64,000 nt of DNA from an uncultured Pelagibacteraceae bacterium (GTDB lineage Bacteria > Pseudomonadota > Alphaproteobacteria > Pelagibacterales > Pelagibacteraceae). Both the position numbers and the translations under genes were made by a program. A model generated the notes under the pieces. That model had not been told where the DNA came from. It made no database searches and worked only from the letters and a program-made list of their open reading frames with translations. The stretch spans positions 1 to 64,000 of the forward strand of contig CACHUN010000003.1 in assembly GCA_902583075.1 (NCBI GenBank). The letters are read 5' to 3'. This document shows, one piece after another, positions 33,818-42,867 of the stretch; within the stretch, counting starts at the first letter, position 1, and every line of letters begins with the position of its first letter.

Positions 33818-34522
33818 TTAGGCTGATATTCTTAATTCATCAATTTTCTTCCTGATTTGTTTTAAATCAGCCCAAGAATATTTTTTTTGTTCAGCTTGCC
33901 TTAATAAATATGCTGGGTGAAATGTGATCATTGTCAAGTATGTTTTATTATGAATGATTAAATCTTTCCAAACACCTCTTACTTTTGAAATTTTTATCTT
34001 AGATCCAAAAAGTGATTCCATAGCTGTACTACCCATCAGAATTAAAATTTTAGGATCAATAATTGAAATATGTTTTCGAAGAAAATTCGAATATCTATTA
34101 ATTTCTGAAGGTTCAGGCTTTCTGTTATTTGGTGGTCGATAGTTAACTACATTAGTAATATAAATATTATTTCTTTTTATTTGAATAGCATCTAACATTT
34201 TATTCAATAATACCCCAGCGTCTCCCACAAATGGCTTCCCTTGCTCGTCTTCTTTTTGGCCTGGACCTTCACCGATTATCATAATTTTACTTTCGTAGTT
34301 CCCATCAGCAAATACTAGTTGTGTAGCATTATTCTTCAGTTCACAATTATCTATATTTTCGATTTCATTCTTTAATTCAAAAAGAAGTTTTTTTTTATCT
34401 TCTAGTTGTGGTTTAGTTTTAAGTCTGTTAATTGGCTTATCGTTAAATATATATTCAATTTCATTTGAGTTAAGATTTTCAGGGTTTAATATGTCATTTT
34501 GATTTTTGAGATTTAAAGTCAT
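33818..34522 (-). CDS. Uracil-DNA glycosylase, family 4/5-like
   Basis: Removes uracil from DNA. With the ATG at 34522 the protein has 234 residues. It has motif A GEGPGQKEDEQGKPFVGDAG, ITNVVNYRPPNNRKPEP, and the C-terminal motif TFHPAYLLR. In classical family 4 enzymes four cysteines bind a 4Fe-4S cluster; here the N-terminal pair is reduced to a single Cys in NCELKNNA and the others are missing, so the cluster has probably been lost, as I recall for some alphaproteobacterial homologues. An upstream start at 34615 would overlap the divergent TPR gene and is rejected. Confidence 0.85.
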   Translation of the reverse strand: MTLNLKNQNDILNPENLNSNEIEYIFNDKPINRLKTKPQLEDKKKLLFELKNEIENIDNCELKNNATQLVFADGNYESKIMIIGEGPGQKEDEQGKPFVGDAGVLLNKMLDAIQIKRNNIYITNVVNYRPPNNRKPEPSEINRYSNFLRKHISIIDPKILILMGSTAMESLFGSKIKISKVRGVWKDLIIHNKTYLTMITFHPAYLLRQAEQKKYSWADLKQIRKKIDELRISA

Positions 34523-34532
34523 AAATTTAAAT

Positions 34533-36206
34533 ATGAAAATTTTATTAGTAATTTTATCATTTTTAGCACTGCAGACCAGTACATATTCAAGTACTTCTGA
34601 AGATAATAAATTCAATCAAAAATATCTCTCTAATTATTTTTCTGCTTTAGTTTCATCAGGTAATCAAAAAAATGAGGCAGCACTTGATTATTTTAATTCA
34701 TCTAAATTTCTTATCCAAAAACATGATAATTTTTTAAAAAAGTATGTATTTTCACTAGTTTTAAATGGACAAGTTAAAAAAGGAATAGACCAAATAAAAA
34801 TTTCAAAAAATGATATTAATTCAAATACCTTTGAGCTTAACCTTCTCCTTTTAGTTGATAGCTTTAAGAAAAAAGATTTTAAACAAGCCAATAAAAGAAT
34901 AAAAGAATTTCAAATGGACAAAGATGATGGAACTTACGAATACGTAATTTACAAAATTTTAAAAGATTTTAATTATCTGTTTATTAAAAAAGAGGCTATT
35001 GAAGATAATAAATATGGATCATTAAGTTTAATTTCAACTGCTTTTCAGAATTGTTATTTAAACTCTCAAGAAACAAATTCATATTTTGAAAGGTTATTAA
35101 ATAGTTCTGATGGAGATTATTCGAGATATATGTATTTTTATTTTGCAAATCTCATTGAGAATAAAGAACTTAATAAAGTAAATGAAGTATCAAAAAGAAT
35201 TGAACCTTTAGGAGATAGTATATTATTACATCAAATCAAAGATTGGATAGATAATAAAGATTATAAAAAATTTAAAACTCATTTCTCTTGCAAAAATGAA
35301 AATGATATTTTGGCTGAGATCTTCTATTTAGTATCTAATTTATTTTCCACGCAAAATATTTTTGATCAGTCAAATTTTTATTTAAGAATATCAGAATACT
35401 TAAATCCTAAATTTTATTTCAACCGGACTTTGCTTGCTGAAAATTATTATTTAAATAAGAATAATTACCAAGCTAATAAAATTTTAGAAGATTTCAAAAA
35501 AAAAGATAAATTATACTTTTGGTATAAAACAAAAAAGATTGGGAGAATACTATCTGAAGATAATTCAGAAGAAGAAGCTGCAATTTATATTAAGAAGCAT
35601 TTCAATTCTATAAAGTCTCCAACTTTAAAAATCCTTTATGACTATGCAAACATTAATAAAGGTTTTGAAAATTATGAAATTGCTATCGAATATTACACCG
35701 AATTAGTGAAAAAGGTTGAAAAGAATTCTTATGCACTCTCCAGGATTCTTTACAGAAGAGGTAGCAGCTATGAAAGGATGGGAAATTATGAAAAAGCGGA
35801 CAAAGATATGTTGGAGAGTTTAAAAATATATCCAAATGAACCATATACTATGAATTATCTTGCTTATAGTTGGCTAGAGAGAAACCACAAAATAGATGAA
35901 GCAATAGAAATGATACAGTCAGCCTACAAACAAAAAAAGGACGATCCATATATAACAGATTCTGTTGGTTGGGGATATTATTTGATAGGTGATTATATCA
36001 ATGCTGAAAAATATTTAAAAAGAGCCCTGCAGCTTATGCCAGACGATCCTATTGTTAACGATCATTATGGTGATGTTCTTTGGAAACTAAATAAAAAATT
36101 ACAAGCAAATTATTATTGGCGGGCTGTTCTAGAGCTTGAGGAAACAGAAGATAAAATGAAATCAAAAATAAAATCTAAGTTATTAGAAGGTTTAAAAAAA
36201 TCATAA
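34533..36206 (+). CDS. Exported TPR-repeat protein
   Basis: A 557-residue protein with an N-terminal signal sequence (MKILLVILSFLALQTSTYS) followed by helical repeats through the whole chain. The clearest TPR units are in the C-terminal half, with YRRGSSYERMGNYEKADKDM, EPYTMNYLAYSWLER, DSVGWGYYLIGDYINAEKYL and DHYGDVLWKLNKKLQANYYW, spaced by about 34 residues. This fits a periplasmic scaffold or outer-membrane-associated protein widespread in alphaproteobacteria; the partner is unknown. The start at 34533 is preferred because it begins the signal sequence. It precedes ispE by 3 bases. Confidence 0.82.
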   Translation: MKILLVILSFLALQTSTYSSTSEDNKFNQKYLSNYFSALVSSGNQKNEAALDYFNSSKFLIQKHDNFLKKYVFSLVLNGQVKKGIDQIKISKNDINSNTFELNLLLLVDSFKKKDFKQANKRIKEFQMDKDDGTYEYVIYKILKDFNYLFIKKEAIEDNKYGSLSLISTAFQNCYLNSQETNSYFERLLNSSDGDYSRYMYFYFANLIENKELNKVNEVSKRIEPLGDSILLHQIKDWIDNKDYKKFKTHFSCKNENDILAEIFYLVSNLFSTQNIFDQSNFYLRISEYLNPKFYFNRTLLAENYYLNKNNYQANKILEDFKKKDKLYFWYKTKKIGRILSEDNSEEEAAIYIKKHFNSIKSPTLKILYDYANINKGFENYEIAIEYYTELVKKVEKNSYALSRILYRRGSSYERMGNYEKADKDMLESLKIYPNEPYTMNYLAYSWLERNHKIDEAIEMIQSAYKQKKDDPYITDSVGWGYYLIGDYINAEKYLKRALQLMPDDPIVNDHYGDVLWKLNKKLQANYYWRAVLELEETEDKMKSKIKSKLLEGLKKS

Positions 36207-36209
36207 TTA

Positions 36210-37058
36210 ATGAGATTTGAAAAGATTAAGTCACACGCAAAAGTTAATTTATCTCTCAACGTGCTAGGAAAACGAAAATCAAAACTTCATGATTTAGAGA
36301 CTCTAGTTGCTTTTGTCGACTTACATGATCAAATTTTTATAAAAAGAACAAATAATAAAAATCACATAGTAAAATTTTCAGGAGATTTCTCTAATAAAGT
36401 GCCAAAAATAAATACCGTTAGTAATTTGTTAAATATTCTCGATAAAAAAAAAAAATTAAAAAATAATAAATATTCAATTTTAATAAAAAAAAATATTCCC
36501 CAACAAGCTGGACTTGGTGGAGGCTCAATGAACGCGGCCTCTTTAATTAATTACTTTGAAAAAAAAAATAAAATTAATTTAACGTTAAAAGAGAGATATG
36601 ATTTATGTTCAAAAATAGGGTCGGATGTAATCTTAGGTATTGATCAAAAAAATTTAATTATTTCTTATAAAAAAAAAACTACAAAAATTAAAAAAAATTT
36701 AAAAATTTTTACTTTAATGGTTAAGCCAAATTTTGGCTGTTCGACAAAAAGTATTTTTAACCGAGTTAGACATTACTCAAAACCACAATTATCAAAAATA
36801 AGGTCAAAAAATATTGACTTTAATTTAATGTCAAAGTTAAAAAATGATTTAGAGATCATATCTACAAAAAAATATCCTAGACTTCAGAAACTTAGAGATT
36901 ATTTTTTAAATATTGATAAAAATTCATGTGTAAGAATGACAGGATCTGGTTCAACAATCGTTGGGTATTTTAAGTCCAAAAAAGCCGCACTAAACGCAAA
37001 GAAATTATTAAGAAAAAATTATAAAAACTATTGGTGTAATTTATCAAAAACTATATAA
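36210..37058 (+). CDS. ispE: 4-diphosphocytidyl-2-C-methyl-D-erythritol kinase
   Basis: Fourth step of the MEP isoprenoid pathway. The 282-residue GHMP kinase has the catalytic Lys in SHAKVNLSLNVLG near residue 10, the ATP loop PQQAGLGGGSMNAA near 94-107 and the catalytic Asp in KIGSDVIL near 140. GSGSTIVGYF is the third GHMP motif. The gene is unusually Lys/Asn-rich with many A runs. It follows the TPR gene by 3 bases. A T9 run (37062-37070) follows the stop but lacks a stem, so a terminator cannot be claimed. Confidence 0.93.
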   Translation: MRFEKIKSHAKVNLSLNVLGKRKSKLHDLETLVAFVDLHDQIFIKRTNNKNHIVKFSGDFSNKVPKINTVSNLLNILDKKKKLKNNKYSILIKKNIPQQAGLGGGSMNAASLINYFEKKNKINLTLKERYDLCSKIGSDVILGIDQKNLIISYKKKTTKIKKNLKIFTLMVKPNFGCSTKSIFNRVRHYSKPQLSKIRSKNIDFNLMSKLKNDLEIISTKKYPRLQKLRDYFLNIDKNSCVRMTGSGSTIVGYFKSKKAALNAKKLLRKNYKNYWCNLSKTI

Positions 37059-37090
37059 AGCTTTTTTTTTGTGATATATGAAATTAATTT

Positions 37091-37164
37091 TGGGGTGTAG
37101 CCAAGTGGTAAGGCAGCGGTTTTTGGTACCGCCATCCTAGGTTCGAATCCTAGCACCCCAGCCA
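37091..37164 (+). tRNA. trnQ: tRNA-Gln(UUG)
   Basis: The cloverleaf can be drawn completely: acceptor TGGGGTG (37091-37097) with CACCCCA (37154-37160), D stem GCC/GGC, anticodon stem GCGGT/ACCGC, loop TTTTGGT with anticodon TTG (37123-37125), T stem CTAGG/CCTAG with loop TTCGAAT, discriminator G at 37161, and CCA encoded at 37162-37164. An extended -10 candidate (TG at 37072-37073, TATATG at 37075-37080) lies upstream. The next gene, cca, starts at 37168. Confidence 0.97.
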
Positions 37165-37167
37165 ATT

Positions 37168-38442
37168 ATGTATAATTTTTTTAGAAAAATCTTTAAAACA
37201 AACAAAAAACTTACACCAAAAGATAGCTCTTTTTTAAGCATATATAATAACACAGAAGTTTCAAAACTTTTTGAAGCGATATCAAATTTTAATAATACTA
37301 GTGAACTTAGATATGTAGGTGGATGTGTTAGAAAAATTTTAAATCAGGAAGATGTTGATGATATTGATCTAGCTGTAAATCTTAATCCAAATCAAATTAA
37401 AGAGTGTTTGCAATCAAACAGCATTAAATTCTTTGAAACTGGCATAAAACATGGGACTATCACTGCAAATATAGGTCAAAAAAATTTTGAGATTACATCA
37501 CTAAGAGAAGATGTAGATACCGACGGAAGACATGCAAAAGTTAAATATACAACAGACTGGTTAAAAGACTCATCAAGAAGAGATTTCACCATTAATTCTA
37601 TTTATGCGGATAAAGATGGCAATTTGTTTGATCCCAATGGAGGCGTCAAACATTTAGAACAGGGCAAGGTAATATTTATAGGTAATGCAGATAAAAGAAT
37701 TCAGGAAGATTATTTAAGAATTTTGAGATATATTAGATTTTTTATAAGTTATAGTAATCATACCCATAACTCATCAGTTAAAAAATCAATCAAGCAAAAC
37801 ATTGCTGGTGTAGCTAATCTTTCAAAAGAAAGATTAATGAGCGAATTAAAAAAAATTATTTTATCTAAAAATTTTTTACAATTATCAAAAGACTATTTTT
37901 CATTAGAAATTTTAACAACAATTTTTCCTCAGCTTGTTAATCTTAATAATTTAGAAAAAATAAATGAATACTCAAAAAATATATTTTACAAAAAAACATT
38001 TATTTTTTTAATTTCTTACTTAATTATAGATGAAACTGATAATGCCAATTATTTCTTATTTAAGTATAATTTATCAAATGAAGATAAAAAAAGAGTAAAG
38101 TTTCTTATTGAAAATCATGAATTATTTTCTGAAAAAGATTACTTCAATAAGAAAAATCTTCAAAGAATTTTTTATTTTTATAATAAATCATATGTTATTG
38201 ATTTATTAGATTTAAAAATTTTTAACTCTAAGACAGCACCAAAAAAACTAATAGAATTAAAAAAATATTTTGAACAGTTTGAGAAACCTATATTTCCATT
38301 AAAAGCCCAGGATTTACTTGAAAAATATAAATTAAAAGAAGGCAAAGAATTTGGACAAAAAATTAGATTACTCGAGGAAATGTGGTTAAATAATAGCTTT
38401 AAAATAAGTAATAAGGAAATTGATAACGTATTTAGAAATTAA
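37168..38442 (+). CDS. cca: CCA-adding tRNA nucleotidyltransferase
   Basis: Class II nucleotidyltransferase that repairs or completes tRNA 3' CCA ends. The 424-residue protein has the active site [22 protein letters not shown] with GGxVR and the DxD pair near residues 51-71, the [12 protein letters not shown] motif near 134-145, and the basic [17 protein letters not shown] stretch near 174-190. Poly(A) polymerase homologues share these, but its alphaproteobacterial context favours CCA addition. The only Met before the active site is at 37168, three bases after the tRNA-Gln CCA, so its mRNA leader is essentially the tRNA. Confidence 0.88.
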   Translation: MYNFFRKIFKTNKKLTPKDSSFLSIYNNTEVSKLFEAISNFNNTSELRYVGGCVRKILNQEDVDDIDLAVNLNPNQIKECLQSNSIKFFETGIKHGTITANIGQKNFEITSLREDVDTDGRHAKVKYTTDWLKDSSRRDFTINSIYADKDGNLFDPNGGVKHLEQGKVIFIGNADKRIQEDYLRILRYIRFFISYSNHTHNSSVKKSIKQNIAGVANLSKERLMSELKKIILSKNFLQLSKDYFSLEILTTIFPQLVNLNNLEKINEYSKNIFYKKTFIFLISYLIIDETDNANYFLFKYNLSNEDKKRVKFLIENHELFSEKDYFNKKNLQRIFYFYNKSYVIDLLDLKIFNSKTAPKKLIELKKYFEQFEKPIFPLKAQDLLEKYKLKEGKEFGQKIRLLEEMWLNNSFKISNKEIDNVFRN

Positions 38443-38915
38443 ATATATTTTACGTCTTTTATTTCAAAATTTTTTAAACCTGCAGGAGTTTTAATTTCAA
38501 CTAAATCTCCCTTATTTTTACCAATCAGACCCATACCAATTGGCGATTTAAAATATATTAGTTTTTCTTTTAAATCTGCCTCATCTTTTCCAACAATTTT
38601 ATATTTCACACTTTCATCAGTATCTAAATTTTGTAGCATTATTGTTGAACCAAATATAACTTTTCCATCGTTATCTAATTTAGAAACATCAATAACATTT
38701 GCTCTAGCAATTAAATCCTCAACTTCTTGAACTCTTCCCTCATTGTGAGATTGTTGTTCTTTTGCAGCATGATATTCGGCATTTTCTTTAAGGTCCCCAT
38801 GTGATCTTGCTTCGGCTATAGCTGCAACTATCTCTGGTCTTTTTTTTTCTTTTAAGAAAATTAATTCTTCTTTTAATTTTTCCAAACCTCTAACTGTTAT
38901 TGGCTCTTTTTCCAT
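38439..38915 (-). CDS. greA: Transcription elongation factor GreA
   Basis: Rescues backtracked RNA polymerase by stimulating transcript cleavage. The 158-residue protein has the N-terminal coiled coil with [19 protein letters not shown] and [14 protein letters not shown] (acidic tip near residues 40-60), and the C-terminal FKBP-like domain with [14 protein letters not shown]. Length is standard. It shares the stop TTAA with the convergent cca gene, and lies 3 bases downstream of hemF. Confidence 0.96.
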   Translation of the reverse strand: MEKEPITVRGLEKLKEELIFLKEKKRPEIVAAIAEARSHGDLKENAEYHAAKEQQSHNEGRVQEVEDLIARANVIDVSKLDNDGKVIFGSTIMLQNLDTDESVKYKIVGKDEADLKEKLIYFKSPIGMGLIGKNKGDLVEIKTPAGLKNFEIKDVKYI

Positions 38916-38918
38916 AAT

Positions 38919-39746
38919 CTATTTCCATTTTGCAACAGGTGGTAGTGACATTAAAATAGCCTCAACATTACCATTCGTTTGTAAACCAAACTTTGTACCT
39001 CTATCATAAAGTAAGTTAAATTCAACATATCGACCTCTTTTTTCTAATTGAATTTCTCTTTGTTTATTTGACCATTTTTTTTTATATTTTTTTAGTATTA
39101 TTTCTCTAAAAATATTTTTAAAACTTATTCCTACTTCTCTTACAAAATTAAAATCTTTTTCCCAATTTTCTTTTTTATAATCAAAAAAAATTCCCCCTAT
39201 ACCTCTTGGTTCTTTCCTATGTGGCAAATAAAAATATTCATCACACCATTTTTTATATTTTTTATAAAAATATTTATTATGTTTGTCACAAGATTTCTTT
39301 AATTCATTATGAAACCATTTTTCTAAACTTTTATCTTTTAGGCAAGGTGTAACATCCATCCCTCCACCAAACCATCCATGAGAAGTATAAATATATCTAG
39401 TGTTAAAATGCATAGCAGGAACATGAGGGTTTTTCATATGCATTACTACTGATATACCCGCTGCCCAAAAGTTTGGATTTTTATCTCCCCCAGGAATTCT
39501 GTTTCTAAATTCTTTTGAAAATTTTCCATATACTTCTGAAAAATTTACACCTACTTTTTCAAAAATTTTTCCATTTTCTAAAATTCTAAATTGGCCCCCA
39601 CCTTCATTTGAGTTTTTACCTCTTTCCCAATTTTTAATACTAAAGATATTTTTTTTACCCTCTAATTCCTCAATTTCTTGACAAATTACTTCTTGTAAAG
39701 TCTTAAACCAATTTCGAGCTAGTTTTTTTTTAATTGTTTGATCCAT
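38919..39746 (-). CDS. hemF: Oxygen-dependent coproporphyrinogen III oxidase
   Basis: Converts coproporphyrinogen III to protoporphyrinogen IX in heme synthesis, using oxygen. The 275-residue protein has MHFNTRYIYTSHGWFGGGMD near residues 116-135 and the signature PHRKEPRGIGGIFFDY near 177-192. The obligate-oxygen form fits an aerobic surface-ocean organism. It overlaps trmL by 17 bases. Confidence 0.95.
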   Translation of the reverse strand: MDQTIKKKLARNWFKTLQEVICQEIEELEGKKNIFSIKNWERGKNSNEGGGQFRILENGKIFEKVGVNFSEVYGKFSKEFRNRIPGGDKNPNFWAAGISVVMHMKNPHVPAMHFNTRYIYTSHGWFGGGMDVTPCLKDKSLEKWFHNELKKSCDKHNKYFYKKYKKWCDEYFYLPHRKEPRGIGGIFFDYKKENWEKDFNFVREVGISFKNIFREIILKKYKKKWSNKQREIQLEKRGRYVEFNLLYDRGTKFGLQTNGNVEAILMSLPPVAKWK

Positions 39747-40191
39747 AGATATTTGATTGTCTTATATTTTCTGACAATACTATTGCAACTGAAGATGCGA
39801 GGTTCAAGGATCTTTTTTTTTCAATCATTGGTATTTTTATCTTATTCTCTAGTCTTTTATGAACTTCATCTGGTACACCTGAACTTTCTCTTCCAAATAG
39901 TAATGTGTCATTGTATCTAAATTTAAATTCAGTATAAATTTTACTTGCCTTAGTTGTCATCAAAACTACTCTATCATTTTTTTTTGCTTCAAAAAATTCA
40001 TCTGAACTTTTGTAAATCTTTATCAATTTTTCATCAAGGTAGTCCATCACAACTCTTTTAAAACGTTTGTCACTTAGTAAAAATCCACAAGGCTCTATAA
40101 TCTCAAGAACAGCCCCAAGGCAAGAACAAGTTCGAGCTATCGCAGCCGTATTTTGTGGTATATCAGGCTCGTAAAGTGCTATTTTAGGCAT
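39730..40191 (-). CDS. trmL: tRNA (cytidine(34)-2'-O)-methyltransferase
   Basis: SPOUT methylase acting on the wobble base of tRNA-Leu. With the ATG at 40191 the protein is 153 residues, beginning MPKIALYEPDIPQNTAAIAR, which matches family N-termini. LFGRESSGVP near residue 100 and IPMIEKKRSLNLASSVAIVLSE form the knot. Another in-frame ATG at 40215 would add eight residues; the far longer reading to 40317 runs into petA and is rejected. It is divergent from petA. Confidence 0.9.
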   Translation of the reverse strand: MPKIALYEPDIPQNTAAIARTCSCLGAVLEIIEPCGFLLSDKRFKRVVMDYLDEKLIKIYKSSDEFFEAKKNDRVVLMTTKASKIYTEFKFRYNDTLLFGRESSGVPDEVHKRLENKIKIPMIEKKRSLNLASSVAIVLSENIRQSNIYGSNN

Positions 40192-40242
40192 CGATTTAGT
40201 TTTTTTGTGTGTCATTGTTACCATGGAAAAATAATGTTTTTC

Positions 40243-40260
40243 TTCATATATGAAATCATA
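40243..40260 (+). promoter_or_regulatory. Overlapping palindromes upstream of petABC
   Basis: In the 98-base gap between trmL and petA lie a perfect 12-base palindrome TTCATATATGAA (40243-40254) and an overlapping inverted repeat TATGA-AA-TCATA (40249-40260). The TATGA/TCATA half-sites also occur in the coxB palindrome at 10125-10141, though with another spacing. They may be a regulator site for respiratory genes, or coincidence in AT-rich DNA. Confidence 0.3.
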
Positions 40261-40289
40261 TATTAAGAAAAAAATTAAAATAATAATAA

Positions 40290-40808
40290 ATGTCCGATTC
40301 AGAAAAAAAGAAGCCAAATAGGAGAGATTTTATAGTGACTGCAACAACGGCAGCAGGCGCAGTAGGCGTCGGAGCGGTTGTTTGGCCGTTAGTTGATCAA
40401 ATGAACCCTGACGCATCTGTTAAGGCATTAGCAAGTACGGAAGTTGATATAAGTGCAGTAGAACCTGGTCAATCAATAACCGTTTTGTGGAGAGGCAAAC
40501 CAGTTTTTATAAAAAGAAGAACTCAAGATGAAATTGATAGTGCAAGAGCTGTTGATTTAAGTGAGTTAAAACATCCTGAAAAAGATGAGGATAGAGCAAA
40601 AAATCCAGAATGGCTTGTAATGTTAGGAGTATGCACTCACCTTGGGTGTGTACCTTTGACTGATAAAGGAGATTATGGGGCATGGTTTTGTCCATGTCAT
40701 GGTTCACACTATGATACATCTGGAAGAATTAGAAAAGGACCGGCACCTACAAATATGGAAGTGCCAAAATATGAATTTGTAAACAGTAATACTATAAAAA
40801 TTGGATAA
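40290..40808 (+). CDS. petA: Ubiquinol-cytochrome c reductase iron-sulfur subunit (Rieske)
   Basis: Transfers electrons from ubiquinol to cytochrome c1 in the bc1 complex. The 172-residue protein has a Tat-type N-terminus ([19 protein letters not shown], residues 8-26) that also anchors it, and the 2Fe-2S ligands in CTHLGC near residue 111 and CPCHGSHYD near residue 130. First gene of petABC. The next gene begins 8 bases later. Confidence 0.96.
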   Translation: MSDSEKKKPNRRDFIVTATTAAGAVGVGAVVWPLVDQMNPDASVKALASTEVDISAVEPGQSITVLWRGKPVFIKRRTQDEIDSARAVDLSELKHPEKDEDRAKNPEWLVMLGVCTHLGCVPLTDKGDYGAWFCPCHGSHYDTSGRIRKGPAPTNMEVPKYEFVNSNTIKIG

Positions 40809-40816
40809 AAAATTTT

Positions 40817-42085
40817 ATGAGCGATCACGAATATACACCTAAATCAAAAGTTGGAAAATGGTTTAATGATAGACTTCCATTACTAACACTTGCAAACCAT
40901 TTAACAGATTATCCTACTCCTAAAAATTTAAATTACTGGTGGACATTTGGTGGAATTCTTACTTTTTGTTTAATCACTCAAATAATTACAGGTATTGTTT
41001 TGGGTATGCATTACGTAGCGCATGCTGATTTAGCTTTTCAAAGCGTAGAGCACATTATGAGAGATGTAAATTACGGTTGGTTAATAAGATATGTGCATGC
41101 AAACGGTGCATCTATGTTTTTCTTAGCTGTTTATATTCATATCTTTAGATCTTTGTATTATGGCTCATATAAATCGCCAAGAGAAGTTATTTGGATTATA
41201 GGTATGTTGATTTATTTCCTTATGATGGCAACCGCATTTATGGGGTATGTTCTTCCTTGGGGACAAATGAGTTTCTGGGGTGCTACAGTAATTACAAACT
41301 TATTTAGCGCCATTCCTTTAGTAGGTGAGAGTATTACTAATTGGCTTTGGGGAGGTTACTCAGTTGATAATCCAACTTTAACAAGATTTTTTAGTTTACA
41401 CTATTTGTTTCCTTTTTTAATTTTAGGACTAGTTGTGCTTCACATTTGGGCACTACATGTACCTGGAAACAACAACCCAATTGGAATTGACATAAAAAAA
41501 CCATCTAAAGATACTGTTCCATTCCATCCATATATAGTGATTAAAGATGCATTTGCACTTTTGATATTTTTATTAATATTTGCGTTCTTTGTATTCTTTT
41601 CACCAAATATTTTAGGTCATGCAGACAATTATATTGAGGCAAACCCACTAGTCACACCTGCTCACATTGTTCCTGAATGGTACTTACTACCATTTTATGC
41701 AATCTTAAGGTCAGTCCCTGATAAACTCCTTGGCGTAATAGCGATGTTTGCAGCAATATTTGTATTAGTGATTTTACCTTGGTTAGATACTTCAAAAGTT
41801 AGATCAACAGTTTTTAGACCTATATATAAACAGTTCTACTGGTTTTTAGTTGCCGATGTATTAATACTTGGTTATGTAGGAGCAATGCCAGCAGAGGGTC
41901 TATACTTATTAATAGCAAGAGTGGCAACAGCGTATTACTTTGCACATTTTTTAATAATCTTACCTTTCTTAGGATTGAAGGAAAAAACCACTCCGTTACC
42001 TCTAAGTATAACTGAACCTATATTGGGCGGATCTGCTGATATGGCGATGGCTAGAAATAATTCAGATTTTAAAGAGAAACTGTGA
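40817..42085 (+). CDS. petB: Cytochrome b subunit of the bc1 complex
   Basis: The quinone-oxidising membrane subunit, 422 residues, eight to nine helices. Heme-ligand His pairs lie in the helices with [16 protein letters not shown] and [20 protein letters not shown], and in [22 protein letters not shown]; the Qo-site motif [13 protein letters not shown] is present. Length is typical for alphaproteobacterial cytochrome b. The TGA stop overlaps the GTG start of petC. Confidence 0.97.
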   Translation: MSDHEYTPKSKVGKWFNDRLPLLTLANHLTDYPTPKNLNYWWTFGGILTFCLITQIITGIVLGMHYVAHADLAFQSVEHIMRDVNYGWLIRYVHANGASMFFLAVYIHIFRSLYYGSYKSPREVIWIIGMLIYFLMMATAFMGYVLPWGQMSFWGATVITNLFSAIPLVGESITNWLWGGYSVDNPTLTRFFSLHYLFPFLILGLVVLHIWALHVPGNNNPIGIDIKKPSKDTVPFHPYIVIKDAFALLIFLLIFAFFVFFSPNILGHADNYIEANPLVTPAHIVPEWYLLPFYAILRSVPDKLLGVIAMFAAIFVLVILPWLDTSKVRSTVFRPIYKQFYWFLVADVLILGYVGAMPAEGLYLLIARVATAYYFAHFLIILPFLGLKEKTTPLPLSITEPILGGSADMAMARNNSDFKEKL

Positions 42086-42867
42086 AAATCTTTTTAAAAT
42101 TAACTTTCTTATTTGTTATAATTTCATCATTAATTTCATCAAGAGCAATTGCTGCTGGTGAACAACAAGAATTATTAAAAGTTGATTGGTCTTTTAAAAG
42201 CTTCTTTGGTAAATTTGATAGAGCCTCTCTTCAGAGAGGATATCAAGTATATACAGAAGTTTGTGCTTCGTGCCATTCACTTAAACATTTAAGTTACAGA
42301 AATCTAGCAGAAAAAGGTGGACCAGAATTTACAGAGCTCGAAGCTAAAGCAATTGCCTCAAATTTTGAAGTAACAGATGGACCAAATAGTGATGGAGAAA
42401 TGTTTGAAAGACCTGCAAAATTATCAGATAAATTTGTGATGCCTTATGCAAATGTTCAAGAAGCAATTGCAGCAAATGGTGGTGCATATCCTCCAGATAT
42501 GTCAGTTCTTGTAAAAGCTAGAAAAGGTGGAGCAAATTATATTTATTCTGTCTTAATGGGATATGATGAGCCACCAGCAGACATGGAACTAGATGATGGT
42601 GTTTATTACAACAAATATATGTATGGTAATAAAATTAAAATGTCATCTCCTTTAGATGATGACATTGTAGAGTACGCTGATGGAACAAAAGCAACAGTAG
42701 ATCAAATGGCTAAGGATGTAACAACATTTTTACAATGGACTGCTGAACCTCACTTAGAAACAAGACATAAACTAGGTTTCAGGGTAATAATATATTTATC
42801 TGTTTTAACAATTTTAGTTTATTTTAGTATGAAAAAAATCTGGTCACGTATTGAAACGGAAGTTTAA
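42082..42867 (+). CDS. petC: Cytochrome c1 of the bc1 complex
   Basis: A 261-residue exported c-type cytochrome with a signal peptide (about residues 1-24), a covalent heme motif CASCH near residue 53, an axial Met region, and a C-terminal membrane anchor ([18 protein letters not shown]). The start is GTG at 42082 overlapping the petB stop codon by 4 bases. Its 3' end overlaps ychF on the other strand by 24 bases, which constrains the last seven codons of both genes. Confidence 0.95.
   Translation: MKIFLKLTFLFVIISSLISSRAIAAGEQQELLKVDWSFKSFFGKFDRASLQRGYQVYTEVCASCHSLKHLSYRNLAEKGGPEFTELEAKAIASNFEVTDGPNSDGEMFERPAKLSDKFVMPYANVQEAIAANGGAYPPDMSVLVKARKGGANYIYSVLMGYDEPPADMELDDGVYYNKYMYGNKIKMSSPLDDDIVEYADGTKATVDQMAKDVTTFLQWTAEPHLETRHKLGFRVIIYLSVLTILVYFSMKKIWSRIETEV

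Noticed and set aside
37062..37070. T9 run after ispE as intrinsic terminator
   Set aside because: There is no stable GC stem before it; AAGCTT alone cannot form a hairpin. T runs are frequent in this AT-rich DNA.
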